A DNA stretch of 64,000 nucleotides, from NCBI GenBank assembly GCA_048267965.1, contig JBLWWK010000001.1, forward strand, positions 372,001-436,000, written 5' to 3'. The notes below the pieces were generated by a model, which was not told the DNA's origin, ran no database searches, and worked only from the letters and a program-made list of their open reading frames with translations. Within the stretch, counting starts at the first letter, position 1. Each line of letters begins with the position of its first letter. Both the position numbers and the translations under genes were made by a program. The stretch comes from GCA-2705995 sp048267965. GTDB lineage: Bacteria > Bacteroidota > Bacteroidia > Flavobacteriales_G > Salibacteraceae. Below are positions 51,572 to 60,377 of the stretch, in pieces.

Positions 51572-51964
51572 TTAATTTGCTCGGGTGGCAAGTACAAGTT
51601 CGTATTTATTGCGGTTGGCAATTTCCATAACCCTTACCACATATTTTACATCTACTGATTCGTCTGCACGTAAAATTACGCCTGGTTTTTCTTGACCAGC
51701 CAAGGTAGATTGCAGCCTAGCTTCTAACTGCTCAAAGGGTATTATATCTGTATTGATAGCGTATTGCAAATCGTCTGTAATCGAAATAGAAACGGTTTGT
51801 TTACCGGTTGTTTTCGCAGAAGATTTGGGCAATAATACTTTTAGTCCGTTGGGCGATACCATAGTAGAAACTATGATAAAAAATATCAGTAGTAGGAACA
51901 CGATATCCGTCATAGACGACATGCTAAAGGTAACGCTCACTTTATTTCTTGATCGTATAGCCAT
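51572..51964 (-). CDS. exbD: ExbD/TolR-family biopolymer transporter
   Basis: 130-residue inner-membrane protein with one helix (DIVFLLLIFFIIVSTM, including the conserved Asp for proton transfer) and a periplasmic domain. It forms the proton channel complex with the upstream ExbB, from which it is separated by 1 bp. Family assignment is clear. Confidence 0.92.
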   Translation of the reverse strand: MAIRSRNKVSVTFSMSSMTDIVFLLLIFFIIVSTMVSPNGLKVLLPKSSAKTTGKQTVSISITDDLQYAINTDIIPFEQLEARLQSTLAGQEKPGVILRADESVDVKYVVRVMEIANRNKYELVLATRAN

Positions 51965-51965
51965 A

Positions 51966-52655
51966 TTAAGCGGGTTCTTGAAGCATATCAGTAAATTCTA
52001 CAGTAATCTCTTCCATTTTATAGGTTACGTTATCGAGTTTCGATACTAACAGGTTGTAACCAATGTAAGCGATAATACCAATTACAAGACCAGCAGCTGT
52101 AGTTACCATTGCTTGCATAATACCACCAGAAAGTTGATCAAGTTCAACGCTGTTTCCAGAAGTATACATTTCGTGGAAAGTGGTGATCATACCAATTACG
52201 GTTCCTAAGAAACCAATCATAGGAGCAGCACCTGCAATCGTAGCCATTGTTGAAAACGATTTTTCTAGTTTGTAAACCTCTAGTTTAGCCACATTTTCTA
52301 TAGCTGTTGTAATATCTGGTAAAGGCTTTCCGATTCTCATCAATCCTTTTTCTACCATTCTGGCATACGCAGAGTTTTGTGCTCTACAAAGTTGTTTGGC
52401 AGCATCAATTTTTCCATCAAATACAAAATCTTTCACCTGGTTCATAAAAGCTGGATCTGATTTTTCTGTGGCTTGAATAGCTCTAAATCTTTCTATAAAG
52501 ATGTAAATAGCCAAAATTGATAAGATGCCCAGAGGCCCCATGATGTACCAACCGCCACCAGCAATTAGTTCTAAAATTGAGATGGTTTCTTCATGAGGAG
52601 CAACAGCTGTAGAGTCTGCTGCAGTTGATATTTGTAAAAAGAAAGAATTCAGCAT
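51966..52655 (-). CDS. exbB: ExbB/TolQ/MotA-family proton channel protein
   Basis: 229-residue protein with three helices and the family motif IAGAAPMIGFLGTVIGMITTFHEM. It forms the channel core of the ExbBD complex. It begins the minus-strand run exbB-exbD-tonB-folC. A near copy of the dispersed word, but with two differences, lies at the GTVIGM region. Confidence 0.92.
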   Translation of the reverse strand: MLNSFFLQISTAADSTAVAPHEETISILELIAGGGWYIMGPLGILSILAIYIFIERFRAIQATEKSDPAFMNQVKDFVFDGKIDAAKQLCRAQNSAYARMVEKGLMRIGKPLPDITTAIENVAKLEVYKLEKSFSTMATIAGAAPMIGFLGTVIGMITTFHEMYTSGNSVELDQLSGGIMQAMVTTAAGLVIGIIAYIGYNLLVSKLDNVTYKMEEITVEFTDMLQEPA

Positions 52656-52714
52656 GAATACAATTTAATTGTAATTAACGTTTTAAATCTAAGTTTATTC
52701 TCAGTTGGCTCTAA

Positions 52715-54148
52715 TTAAAGGGCAAACATCAAAATATAAGTGGCAGCACCAGCAAGGTATCCAATTAGCGCTAAAAAGCTTACTTTCTTAAGATACCAAA
52801 CAAAGTCAATTTTCATAATTCCCATTACGGCAACACCAGCAGCAGAACCAATGATTAGGCAGCTTCCTCCGGTTCCTGCGCAATACGCTAAGAATTCCCA
52901 GAAGTTGTGATCCATTGGGTAAGCAACCCCTGGGTTTAAGGGGCCTACTTCGTACATTCCCATTGCACCCGCAACTAGCGGCACATTATCTACAATAGAA
53001 GAAAGTAAACCAATAATAATGTTGATTACATAAATGTTACCTACTTGGGTTTCTAGCATCTTAGCGGCAGAAACTAAATGCCCTGCAGACTGAAGACCAG
53101 CTACGGCAATTAAAATTCCTAAGAAGAATAAAACAGAAGGCGTGTCAATTTTTCTCAATACAGAGATTACAGAAAGTCTTGATTTTTCTTCGTTGTTTTT
53201 ACTTCTGTGAATCAACTCAGTTACCAACCACATAAAGCCAAGGCCGAGTAAGATTCCCATAAACGGAGGCATGTGAGTAATGGTTTTATAAACCGGCACA
53301 AACAACAGAGAAACAACACCTAAAAAGAACACGAGGTTTCTTTCGAAGGGTGTAGTTGGGTTTTTCATGTGTTCGTCTTCGTGCAATTGTGGGCGCTGAA
53401 TGTGACCTTTAAGCGTGAAGGTTAGAATAATCAACGGTACAAAAGCTGCTACAATTGAAGGAATAATTACATTCTGAATTACGTGAGCAGCAGAAATTTG
53501 ACCACCAATCCAAAGCATAATTGTGGTAACATCACCAATTGGAGACCAGGCACCACCAGCGTTGGCAGAGATAATAATCATCCCAGCAAATAGCCACAAG
53601 TCGTTTTTATCTTTAATCAGTTTCTTCAACAGTGCAGACATAACAATAGCTGTTGTAAGGTTATCTAATGCAGCAGAAAAGAAGAAGGTTAGTACAGATA
53701 AAATCCAAAGAAGAGGAACTTTCTTGGTGGTTTTAATCTTATCGGTAATTACAGAAAAACCCTCGTGCGCATCAATAAGCTCAACAATAGTCATAGCACC
53801 AATTAAGAAAAAGAGAATCTCTGAGATTTCAATTAAATGGTGCTGCAGCTCGTGTACAACAAAATGGTTGGTAAGGGAGTGAACGTTTTCGTCAGAGCCG
53901 AGTTCAGCCACATTAAGGCCCATCACGTACTCTTTAAACGACTTTAAATATTCGCCAGAGTTTCCAATAAATTCTTGAATACTCCAAGAGTAGTCGATTC
54001 CCAAAATCGAATCGGCTCCAAAAACGAAAATTGTCCAAACCAGCACACCGGTAAGTAGTGCTGATGCAGCTTTATCAACTCGGAAATTGTGCTCTAATGC
54101 AATTCCGATATAACCAAGAATAAAAATAACCACCATTAATGTGTACAT
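52715..54148 (-). CDS. nhaD: NhaD-type Na+/H+ antiporter
   Basis: Polytopic membrane protein of 477 residues that exports Na+ for H+, as in marine and halotolerant bacteria. Twelve or so helices with the ion-transport motifs AALDNLTTAIVMSALLKKL, SANAGGAWSPIGDVTTIML and SSIVDNVPLVAGAMGMY are visible. Closest to the NhaD family, and a useful hint of a saline habitat. It precedes exbB by 59 bp on the same strand but probably has its own transcript. Confidence 0.92.
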   Translation of the reverse strand: MYTLMVVIFILGYIGIALEHNFRVDKAASALLTGVLVWTIFVFGADSILGIDYSWSIQEFIGNSGEYLKSFKEYVMGLNVAELGSDENVHSLTNHFVVHELQHHLIEISEILFFLIGAMTIVELIDAHEGFSVITDKIKTTKKVPLLWILSVLTFFFSAALDNLTTAIVMSALLKKLIKDKNDLWLFAGMIIISANAGGAWSPIGDVTTIMLWIGGQISAAHVIQNVIIPSIVAAFVPLIILTFTLKGHIQRPQLHEDEHMKNPTTPFERNLVFFLGVVSLLFVPVYKTITHMPPFMGILLGLGFMWLVTELIHRSKNNEEKSRLSVISVLRKIDTPSVLFFLGILIAVAGLQSAGHLVSAAKMLETQVGNIYVINIIIGLLSSIVDNVPLVAGAMGMYEVGPLNPGVAYPMDHNFWEFLAYCAGTGGSCLIIGSAAGVAVMGIMKIDFVWYLKKVSFLALIGYLAGAATYILMFAL

Positions 54149-54193
54149 GGCCTAAACTTTTAATTGTTGTGTTGCTTTGAGTGTTGGATATAT

Positions 54194-54225
54194 AAAAAAG
54201 CCATCTCTCTTTTCAGAAAGATGGC
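54194..54225 (-). terminator. Terminator after glutamate dehydrogenase
   Basis: On the minus strand GCCATCT and AGATGGC form a stem with inner pairing, followed by TTTTTT, 36 bp after the stop. Confidence 0.8.
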
Positions 54226-54260
54226 AAGAAAGTTTTCAAGTATACGATTGTAACCAAACA

Positions 54261-55487
54261 TTAGATAAGCTGATTCAATGCAATTTCGAAAGCTGTTTTG
54301 GCAATATTGGTCTTAGAGCTGCTTTTAGCGTGTGCCTCTTTAAGAGCCTTTTCAATGGTAGATGATGTATCGCTAAAGATAGCTTCATCTGTCATTTTAA
54401 TATCATCTTGCATCAAGTAGCCAAAAACCCTGGCCATTCCGCAATTTGAAATAAAATCAGGTAATACACTTACTTGATTATCGGTGTAATCTGCGATAGG
54501 TCCAAAGAAAATTTCTTTGTCTGCAAAAGGCACATTAGCACCAGGGCCAACTACTTCTAGGCCACCTTTAATCATTCTATCTACCTGATCTTTGGTAATA
54601 AGGCGAGAAGCAGCGCACGGAATAAACACTTCGGCTCCTACATCCCAGATTTTGCTATTAATTTCTTCAAAAGAAAGCATGTTTTCAGCGTTTAGCTTGT
54701 TGCCATCTTTCGTTAAGAAAAGCGTTTTTATTTCTTCGAAAGAGAAACCTTCTTCTTTTAGAAGTCCGCCATCTCTATCGATAATACCTACTACTTTAGC
54801 TCCAGATTGAGCAAGGTAATATGCTCCTGCGCTACCTACATTTCCCCAACCTTGAACAATTACTTTTTTGTTTTTAAGGTCTCCACCCCAAATAGAGTAG
54901 AAGTGACGAACAGATTCAGCTACACCGTAACCTGTAATCATATCGGCTACAACATATTTTCTAGCAGGATCAGGAGAATAGTTCGTGTCGTCTATTTCTT
55001 GAAGAACACCGCTTCTAAGCTGACCAATTTTTTTGATCATTTGTCCTTCATTGGGCTGGTAATGGCCCATGAAAACACCTTGTTGAGGATGCCAAACACC
55101 GCAATCTTCGGTAATCGGAATCACTTCGTGAATTTCGTCTACGTTTAAGTCTCCACCAGTACCGTAGTAATTTTTAAGTAATGGAGCAACGGCTTTATAC
55201 CATCTTCTTAATACGCCTTCTTTACGTGGGTCGTTAGGGTCAAAATTGATACCCGATTTAGCACCACCAATCGGAGGGCCAGCCACAGTAAACTTCACTT
55301 CCATCGTTTTAGCAAGAGATTCAACCTCTCTCTTATCAAGACCTTTTCTCATTCGGGTTCCACCGCCAGCAGCGCCACCACGTAAAGAGTTAATAACAAC
55401 CCAGCCTTCAGCTTCGGTTTCAGAGTCTTGCCATTCAAAAACGATTTCAGGTCGTTTGTTTTCGTACTTATCGAGTAATTCTTTCAT
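54261..55487 (-). CDS. Glu/Leu/Phe/Val family amino-acid dehydrogenase
   Basis: NAD(P)-dependent dehydrogenase of 408 residues. The catalytic Lys lies in PPIGGAKSGINFDP, and the Rossmann fold starts VIVQGWGNVGSAGAYYLA. Family includes glutamate and leucine dehydrogenase; length and the RKGLDKREVESLAKTMEVKF segment fit the glutamate dehydrogenase-like type found in marine Bacteroidota, but specificity cannot be read with certainty. Transcribed alone, ended by a terminator. Confidence 0.9.
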   Translation of the reverse strand: MKELLDKYENKRPEIVFEWQDSETEAEGWVVINSLRGGAAGGGTRMRKGLDKREVESLAKTMEVKFTVAGPPIGGAKSGINFDPNDPRKEGVLRRWYKAVAPLLKNYYGTGGDLNVDEIHEVIPITEDCGVWHPQQGVFMGHYQPNEGQMIKKIGQLRSGVLQEIDDTNYSPDPARKYVVADMITGYGVAESVRHFYSIWGGDLKNKKVIVQGWGNVGSAGAYYLAQSGAKVVGIIDRDGGLLKEEGFSFEEIKTLFLTKDGNKLNAENMLSFEEINSKIWDVGAEVFIPCAASRLITKDQVDRMIKGGLEVVGPGANVPFADKEIFFGPIADYTDNQVSVLPDFISNCGMARVFGYLMQDDIKMTDEAIFSDTSSTIEKALKEAHAKSSSKTNIAKTAFEIALNQLI

Positions 55488-55614
55488 CTTATTTCTAGCT
55501 CTCTTACAGTTAGTAAATTAAAGAGTGTTTCATTGTCGAGTGTCGCAAATGTAATTAAAGCAACCATTTTATAGTTGGCCTAAAAATAAAAGTTTTAAAG
55601 CCTTCACATTTCCT

Positions 55615-56679
55615 TTATAGATGTACGCTTCCAGCGCAATGATTTCGTTTAGCGCCCGTTACAGATGCCCACACATTTATTTCGTTTTTCCAGCGCAAAA
55701 CACCCAAAAAACCAAATATAAGCGCTTCTTTAAAATCGATTATTTCATCGGTAGGAACCGTTATTTCCGTTGAAGTAAGAGATCTAAGGCGTTGAATTAA
55801 AAACTGGTTTTTCGCACCGCCACCAGTAACCAGGCAATTACCCATAGGAAGATGAGCAGCTATTTGTAGAGCAATGTGTTCGGTAAAAGTGCTAATCAAG
55901 TTTTCTAAACTTTCTTCTTTTTTCCACTTCTCGAGTAAGGGAAAAATCGCTTGGTTTACAAATTCACTCCCTAACGATTTAGGTGGTGTTTGATGATAGA
56001 AGTCGAAACCATTAAGTTCTTGCAATAATTCTGGCACAATTACCCCAGAAGATGCAAAAGCCCCATTTTCATCGAAGGGTTTACCCAGTTGCTGCGCTAA
56101 TTCATTCAATACAAAATTGGCAGCAACTATGTCGAAAGCCATTCTTTGATTGTTTTCAGAAAAAGACACGTTGGCAAACCCGCCAATGTTTAAACAGCTA
56201 TCGTATTCACCAAATAAAAAATGGTCTCCCACAGGAACTAACGGAGCACCTTGTCCGCCTAATGCTACATCGGCCGAACGAAAATCAGAAATACACGCAA
56301 TTCCAGTTTTAGCGGCCAATTGAGCTCCGTTTCCAATCTGTGTGGTAAAACCATTTGCTGGTTGGTGGTAAACGGTTTGACCATGTGACGCAATAAAATC
56401 AGGTTGGAAACTTGGGTTCCTACTAAGCGCTTCTTGAACCTGATGAGCTACAAACTGAGTGTAAAGTGCATCTACTTCTGAAATTCGGGTTCCTACCCAA
56501 GTAAACGGATTTTTAAGCAGTTGAAGCAGTTGATTAGGAAAAGGATACGTCTCGGCAAAAACTATTTGATGTTTCCATGTGTTACCCTGCTGGGTGAAGG
56601 TAAGAAGTGCTAGATCTAAGCCATCTAGCGATGTTCCAGACATTAAACCAATGGCTTTATAACTTGTTAACGTTTCCAT
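55615..56679 (-). CDS. anmK: Anhydro-N-acetylmuramic acid kinase
   Basis: Phosphorylates and opens 1,6-anhydro-MurNAc in cell-wall recycling. Family motifs: IGLMSGTSLDGLDLALL, ASHGQTVYHQP, GGQGAPLVPVGD, and LVTGGGAKNQFLI. 354 residues. It carries two exact dispersed words (55750, 56488) and one near copy. It is divergent from the acyl-CoA dehydrogenase; the gap has a possible -7 TACATTCG at 56712 for that gene. Confidence 0.95.
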   Translation of the reverse strand: METLTSYKAIGLMSGTSLDGLDLALLTFTQQGNTWKHQIVFAETYPFPNQLLQLLKNPFTWVGTRISEVDALYTQFVAHQVQEALSRNPSFQPDFIASHGQTVYHQPANGFTTQIGNGAQLAAKTGIACISDFRSADVALGGQGAPLVPVGDHFLFGEYDSCLNIGGFANVSFSENNQRMAFDIVAANFVLNELAQQLGKPFDENGAFASSGVIVPELLQELNGFDFYHQTPPKSLGSEFVNQAIFPLLEKWKKEESLENLISTFTEHIALQIAAHLPMGNCLVTGGGAKNQFLIQRLRSLTSTEITVPTDEIIDFKEALIFGFLGVLRWKNEINVWASVTGAKRNHCAGSVHL

Positions 56680-56758
56680 AATTGGGGATGAAATAGTTAG
56701 AAGGAATGCATTACATTCGCAACATAGATAATACTAACGATATTTAAAAAACCATAAA

Positions 56759-57901
56759 ATGGATTTTCAATTTACAGAAGAGCAATTAGCGGTGAGAATG
56801 GCGGCTAGAGACTTTACTCAAAACGTTTTGAAGCCGGGAGTAATTGAGAGAGATGAGAAGCAAATTTTTCCAGCTGAAGAAATGAAACAGTTGGGCGAAC
56901 TTGGCTTTATGGGAATGATGGTAGATCCGAAATACAATGGTAGTGGCATGGATACAGTTTCTTATGTGCTAGCCATGGAAGAAATTTCGAAAATTGATGC
57001 TTCTGCTTCTGTTTGTGTGTCTGTAAATAACTCTTTGGTTTGTTGGGGCCTTGAAAAGTTTGGAACCGAAGAGCAAAAAGAAAAATATTTAAAGAGATTA
57101 GCTACAGGTGAAATTATTGGTGCTTTCTGTCTTTCTGAGCCAGAAGCGGGTTCTGATGCTACTTCTCAAAGAACAACAGCTATCGATAAAGGCGATCATT
57201 ACTTATTAAACGGAACAAAAAACTGGATTACCAACGGTAGTTCTGCAAGCGTTTATTTGGTAATTGCCCAAACCGATGTTGAAAAGGGTCACCGCGGTAT
57301 CAACTGTTTAATTGTTGAGCGCGATATGGAAGGTTTCACAGTAGGAGCCAAAGAAAATAAAATGGGAATTCGCGGATCTGATACACACACGTTAATCTTT
57401 AACGATGTTAAGGTTCCGAAAGAAAACCGTATTGGTGAAGACGGGTTTGGATTCAAATTCGCAATGAAAACCTTAAGCGGTGGTAGAATTGGTATTGCTT
57501 CTCAGGCATTAGGTATTGCGAGCGGAGCTTACGAATTAGCCAAAGAATACTCGAAAGAAAGAAAAGCTTTCGGTAAAGAAATTCACAAGCACCAAGCTAT
57601 CGCATTTAAATTGGCTGATATGGCTACTGAAATCGAAGCGGCTCGTTTGTTGATTTTGAAAGCGGCTAAACTGAAAGACCGAGGCGAAAACTTCGATAAA
57701 ATGAGTGCAATGGCTAAGCTTTACGCTTCTCGTGTTGCCATGTGGGTAACTACAGAAGCTGTTCAAATTCACGGAGGTTACGGTTACGTAAAAGAGTACC
57801 ACGTAGAGCGTTTAATGCGTGATGCCAAGATTACACAGATTTACGAAGGAACATCAGAAGTTCAAAAGATTGTAATTAGCCGTTCAGTATTGAGCGAATA
57901 A
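56759..57901 (+). CDS. Acyl-CoA dehydrogenase
   Basis: FAD enzyme of short- or medium-chain fatty acid (or branched) oxidation, 380 residues. Family signatures are GAFCLSEPEAGSDA and the C-terminal QIHGGYGYVKEYHVERLMRD, followed by the catalytic Glu in QIYEGTSEVQK. Specificity is not evident; butyryl-CoA-type enzymes look alike. Monocistronic with a bidirectional terminator. Very good codon use, suggesting high expression. Confidence 0.95.
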   Translation: MDFQFTEEQLAVRMAARDFTQNVLKPGVIERDEKQIFPAEEMKQLGELGFMGMMVDPKYNGSGMDTVSYVLAMEEISKIDASASVCVSVNNSLVCWGLEKFGTEEQKEKYLKRLATGEIIGAFCLSEPEAGSDATSQRTTAIDKGDHYLLNGTKNWITNGSSASVYLVIAQTDVEKGHRGINCLIVERDMEGFTVGAKENKMGIRGSDTHTLIFNDVKVPKENRIGEDGFGFKFAMKTLSGGRIGIASQALGIASGAYELAKEYSKERKAFGKEIHKHQAIAFKLADMATEIEAARLLILKAAKLKDRGENFDKMSAMAKLYASRVAMWVTTEAVQIHGGYGYVKEYHVERLMRDAKITQIYEGTSEVQKIVISRSVLSE

Positions 57902-57924
57902 AAACAATCGTTAATCGATATATA

Positions 57925-57956
57925 AAAACCCAGTTTTTAACGAACTGGGTTTTTTT
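57925..57956. terminator. Bidirectional terminator
   Basis: AAAACCCAGTT pairs with AACTGGGTTTT with A and T runs on the two sides, between the acyl-CoA dehydrogenase and the hypothetical gene that ends at 57937. Confidence 0.9.
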
Positions 57957-59109
57957 GTGCCCAATAGTTGTATAAACTTATAGCGTACTCTGGTTGAAAG
58001 GTTTCATACTCGAAAGAGCCAGAATAATAACGTAAAAACAGTTCATTTTCTTTAAGGGTAGGAACCAATTTCTCGTTGAAAAAACGTTCACTTAGCAAGT
58101 AATATTCGTTAGAATTTGGAAACTGCACAATTCGAGTAGGATCAACTACTCCTTGTATTTCTTTTAATTCGGGTAAAAATTCGGCCCGAATAGTTTCAAA
58201 GTAGTAGAGGTTGATTGTCCCCGAAATTCTTTTCCAACAATGCTTGGGCTGAATCGCATCCTTTTTAAGGAGCGAATTCGATAAAACATACTGAAAAGTC
58301 TGGTTTTGATATTCAAACTGAGCAATCGAAAACAATTCTTCTGGTTCGGTTAACGTTTTCTGTTCACCTTTAAAATCGAAAAACTGTAAAGAAGTTAGCT
58401 CTTGTTGCAAAAACTGAGGCTGTAAACCAAAGACCACATCTTTTTGGTGATTTCTATAAACAAGATGAGAAAAATTTCCGTTGTAATAGTCTATTATGGC
58501 GGGCCATTCCCAAAATCTAGCACGTTCAATTTCTTTTCTATTGAGTTCAAAAACTTCACGTAACCTCGGCCACAATTCTCTTTTAAAAGTGGCCCTGTTT
58601 AAGGGTAACGTATCTTGGTTAATTACGACTAAATACTTCTCTCGGGTTTCTATATGAGTGCTGTTAAAGGTGCCGGGAGTGGAGTATTGAAAAGAGGGCT
58701 GCATGATAAAAACATCTTCTCTCAAATCGGTGCTTGTATAATGAAAAGCATATTGATAGAGCGATATTTCACCTTCACTAATGCAGCGATAAAAGAGAGC
58801 CTCCTTCTCAAAGGGTAGAAATAAACTATGGTCGCTATAAAAAGCTTTTATCGTTTCTGATACATCTTGAAGTGTGTCAATTCTGCCGTTGAGGTGATAA
58901 ATGACCAACTCTTGTTCAGCGGGTAATCTTCTGTATTCTATATATGCTGTAGGAATCGTATCCTTTGTTCCTACAGGGATGTACCAAAAAGATGAAATCT
59001 CATCATTTTGGCAAAATGAGCAGAAAGAAGTAAGCCAAAAACTAAAGGAAATCAACCAAGGTTTCCAAGCGCAAACTTCTCGAAGCTTTGAGCAATATAG
59101 TTGCTCCAT
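57937..59109 (-). CDS. Hypothetical secreted protein
   Basis: Not recognised. I choose the ATG at 59107-59109 (MEQLYCSKLREVC), which leaves a hydrophobic signal (WLISFSFWLTSFCSFCQ); the longer frame would extend further into murF. The 390-residue protein has many aromatic residues and short strands and no motif I can name. Its 5' end overlaps the last 68 bp of murF in another frame, so the two may be co-transcribed. It carries a dispersed word at 58057 (L-V-P-T). Confidence 0.65.
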   Translation of the reverse strand: MEQLYCSKLREVCAWKPWLISFSFWLTSFCSFCQNDEISSFWYIPVGTKDTIPTAYIEYRRLPAEQELVIYHLNGRIDTLQDVSETIKAFYSDHSLFLPFEKEALFYRCISEGEISLYQYAFHYTSTDLREDVFIMQPSFQYSTPGTFNSTHIETREKYLVVINQDTLPLNRATFKRELWPRLREVFELNRKEIERARFWEWPAIIDYYNGNFSHLVYRNHQKDVVFGLQPQFLQQELTSLQFFDFKGEQKTLTEPEELFSIAQFEYQNQTFQYVLSNSLLKKDAIQPKHCWKRISGTINLYYFETIRAEFLPELKEIQGVVDPTRIVQFPNSNEYYLLSERFFNEKLVPTLKENELFLRYYSGSFEYETFQPEYAISLYNYWAQKNPVR

Positions 59110-60313
59110 GAATATTTTGAGATTCGATAAAATCAACGGCATCTTCTTTTGTAGAGAAATAGTGAAAACCTTGAATTTGTTCGGTATGGGCAAAATGGGT
59201 TCCTACAAAAATAGCGTTAGTAAAACCAAGTTGCTGAGTTGTTTCGGTGATGTTTTGATGCTCTCGCTCAGAAATTTCTCCCAATTCTAGCATATCGCCA
59301 ATAATAACCCATTTGTTAGGGTTGGGAGTTTTGGCAAAGCTTTGCAAGGCCACTTCTACCGAAGAAGGATTAGCATTGTAGGCATCTAAAATAAGTGTGT
59401 TTTTCTGCGTTTTTACTAGCTCAGATCGGTTGCTCTTGGGTTCGTAATTACAAAGCGCTTCGATTATGTTGGTTTCTGAAATGCCAAATTCTTTACCGAT
59501 TGCATACGCCAATCGTAAATTGTGAATATTGTAATCGCCTACTAAATGGGTGGTGTACTTTTTTGAATTCACAGTGAAATTCAAAAAGGGAGTAGAAGGG
59601 GCAAGTTCAATTAATTCTCTGCCGTATAAAATGGTGGTTAAACCGTGTTGAGGTATCAACGATTGAACGAGCTCATCTTCGGTGTTTAAAAAGAAAGTTC
59701 CGTGGGTTTGTGCCAAATAATCAATAATCTCTTTTTTAGCGAGAATGTTGTTATCCATAGAGCCAAAACCACCGATGTGATCTTTACCAATATTAGTGAT
59801 AAAGCCGTATTCGGGTTCTGCAATTTCGCATAGTAACTCTACATCTCCCATTTGGCTATCTCCCATTTCTAAAATGGCAATTTCATGGTCTTGATTCAAT
59901 TGTAGAATCGAAAGGGGTAGACCAATGTGATTGTTAAAGTTGCCGGGGGTTTTAAAAACATTTTTGGTTGTTTTTAAAACTTCGAAAATTAATTCTTTGG
60001 TAGTGGTTTTACCATTAGAACCCGTTACAGCAATAATGGGTAAGCCGAGTTGTTTTCTATGGTAATTGGCGAGTGATTGAAGGGTTTCTAATACGTCTTC
60101 TACTAAAATGCAATTGGTGTGAGTAGCATATTGTTCTTCGTCAATTATAGCATAAGCACATCCTTCTTCTAGCGCCTTTAGGGCAAATTCGTTTCCGTTG
60201 AAATTGTCACCTTTTAAAGCGAAGAAGAGGGCTCCTTCTACTAATTTACGCGTGTCTGTGCAAATAGTAGAATGGGATTGATAAATGGAATAGATACTCT
60301 CTAATGCTTGCAT
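59042..60313 (-). CDS. murF: UDP-MurNAc-tripeptide--D-Ala-D-Ala ligase MurF
   Basis: Adds D-Ala-D-Ala to the peptidoglycan precursor. The P-loop TGSNGKTT is at 97-104, and the ILEMGDSQMGDVE, FITNIGKDHIGGFGS and DAYNANPSSVEVAL segments follow the family. 423 residues. It is placed next to gldJ, an order shared with other gliding Bacteroidota. A terminator between gldJ and murF suggests a separate promoter. Confidence 0.96.
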   Translation of the reverse strand: MQALESIYSIYQSHSTICTDTRKLVEGALFFALKGDNFNGNEFALKALEEGCAYAIIDEEQYATHTNCILVEDVLETLQSLANYHRKQLGLPIIAVTGSNGKTTTKELIFEVLKTTKNVFKTPGNFNNHIGLPLSILQLNQDHEIAILEMGDSQMGDVELLCEIAEPEYGFITNIGKDHIGGFGSMDNNILAKKEIIDYLAQTHGTFFLNTEDELVQSLIPQHGLTTILYGRELIELAPSTPFLNFTVNSKKYTTHLVGDYNIHNLRLAYAIGKEFGISETNIIEALCNYEPKSNRSELVKTQKNTLILDAYNANPSSVEVALQSFAKTPNPNKWVIIGDMLELGEISEREHQNITETTQQLGFTNAIFVGTHFAHTEQIQGFHYFSTKEDAVDFIESQNIHGATILLKASRSLRLETLVDFL

Positions 60314-60323
60314 AATTACCTAT

Positions 60324-60355
60324 AAAAAAGCCCCGACTGAATTAAGTCGAGGCTT
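60324..60355 (-). terminator. Terminator after gldJ
   Basis: On the minus strand AAGCCTCGACT pairs with AGTCGGGGCTT (one G-T pair), and T residues follow, 22 bp after the gldJ stop. Confidence 0.8.
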
Positions 60356-60377
60356 CTGTTTTTATATTTTGTTTCTA

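Noticed and set aside
359..58066. GGTAGGAACC as a ribosome binding site (it contains AGGA)
   Set aside because: Copies lie inside genes or after stops and in both orientations, not before starts.
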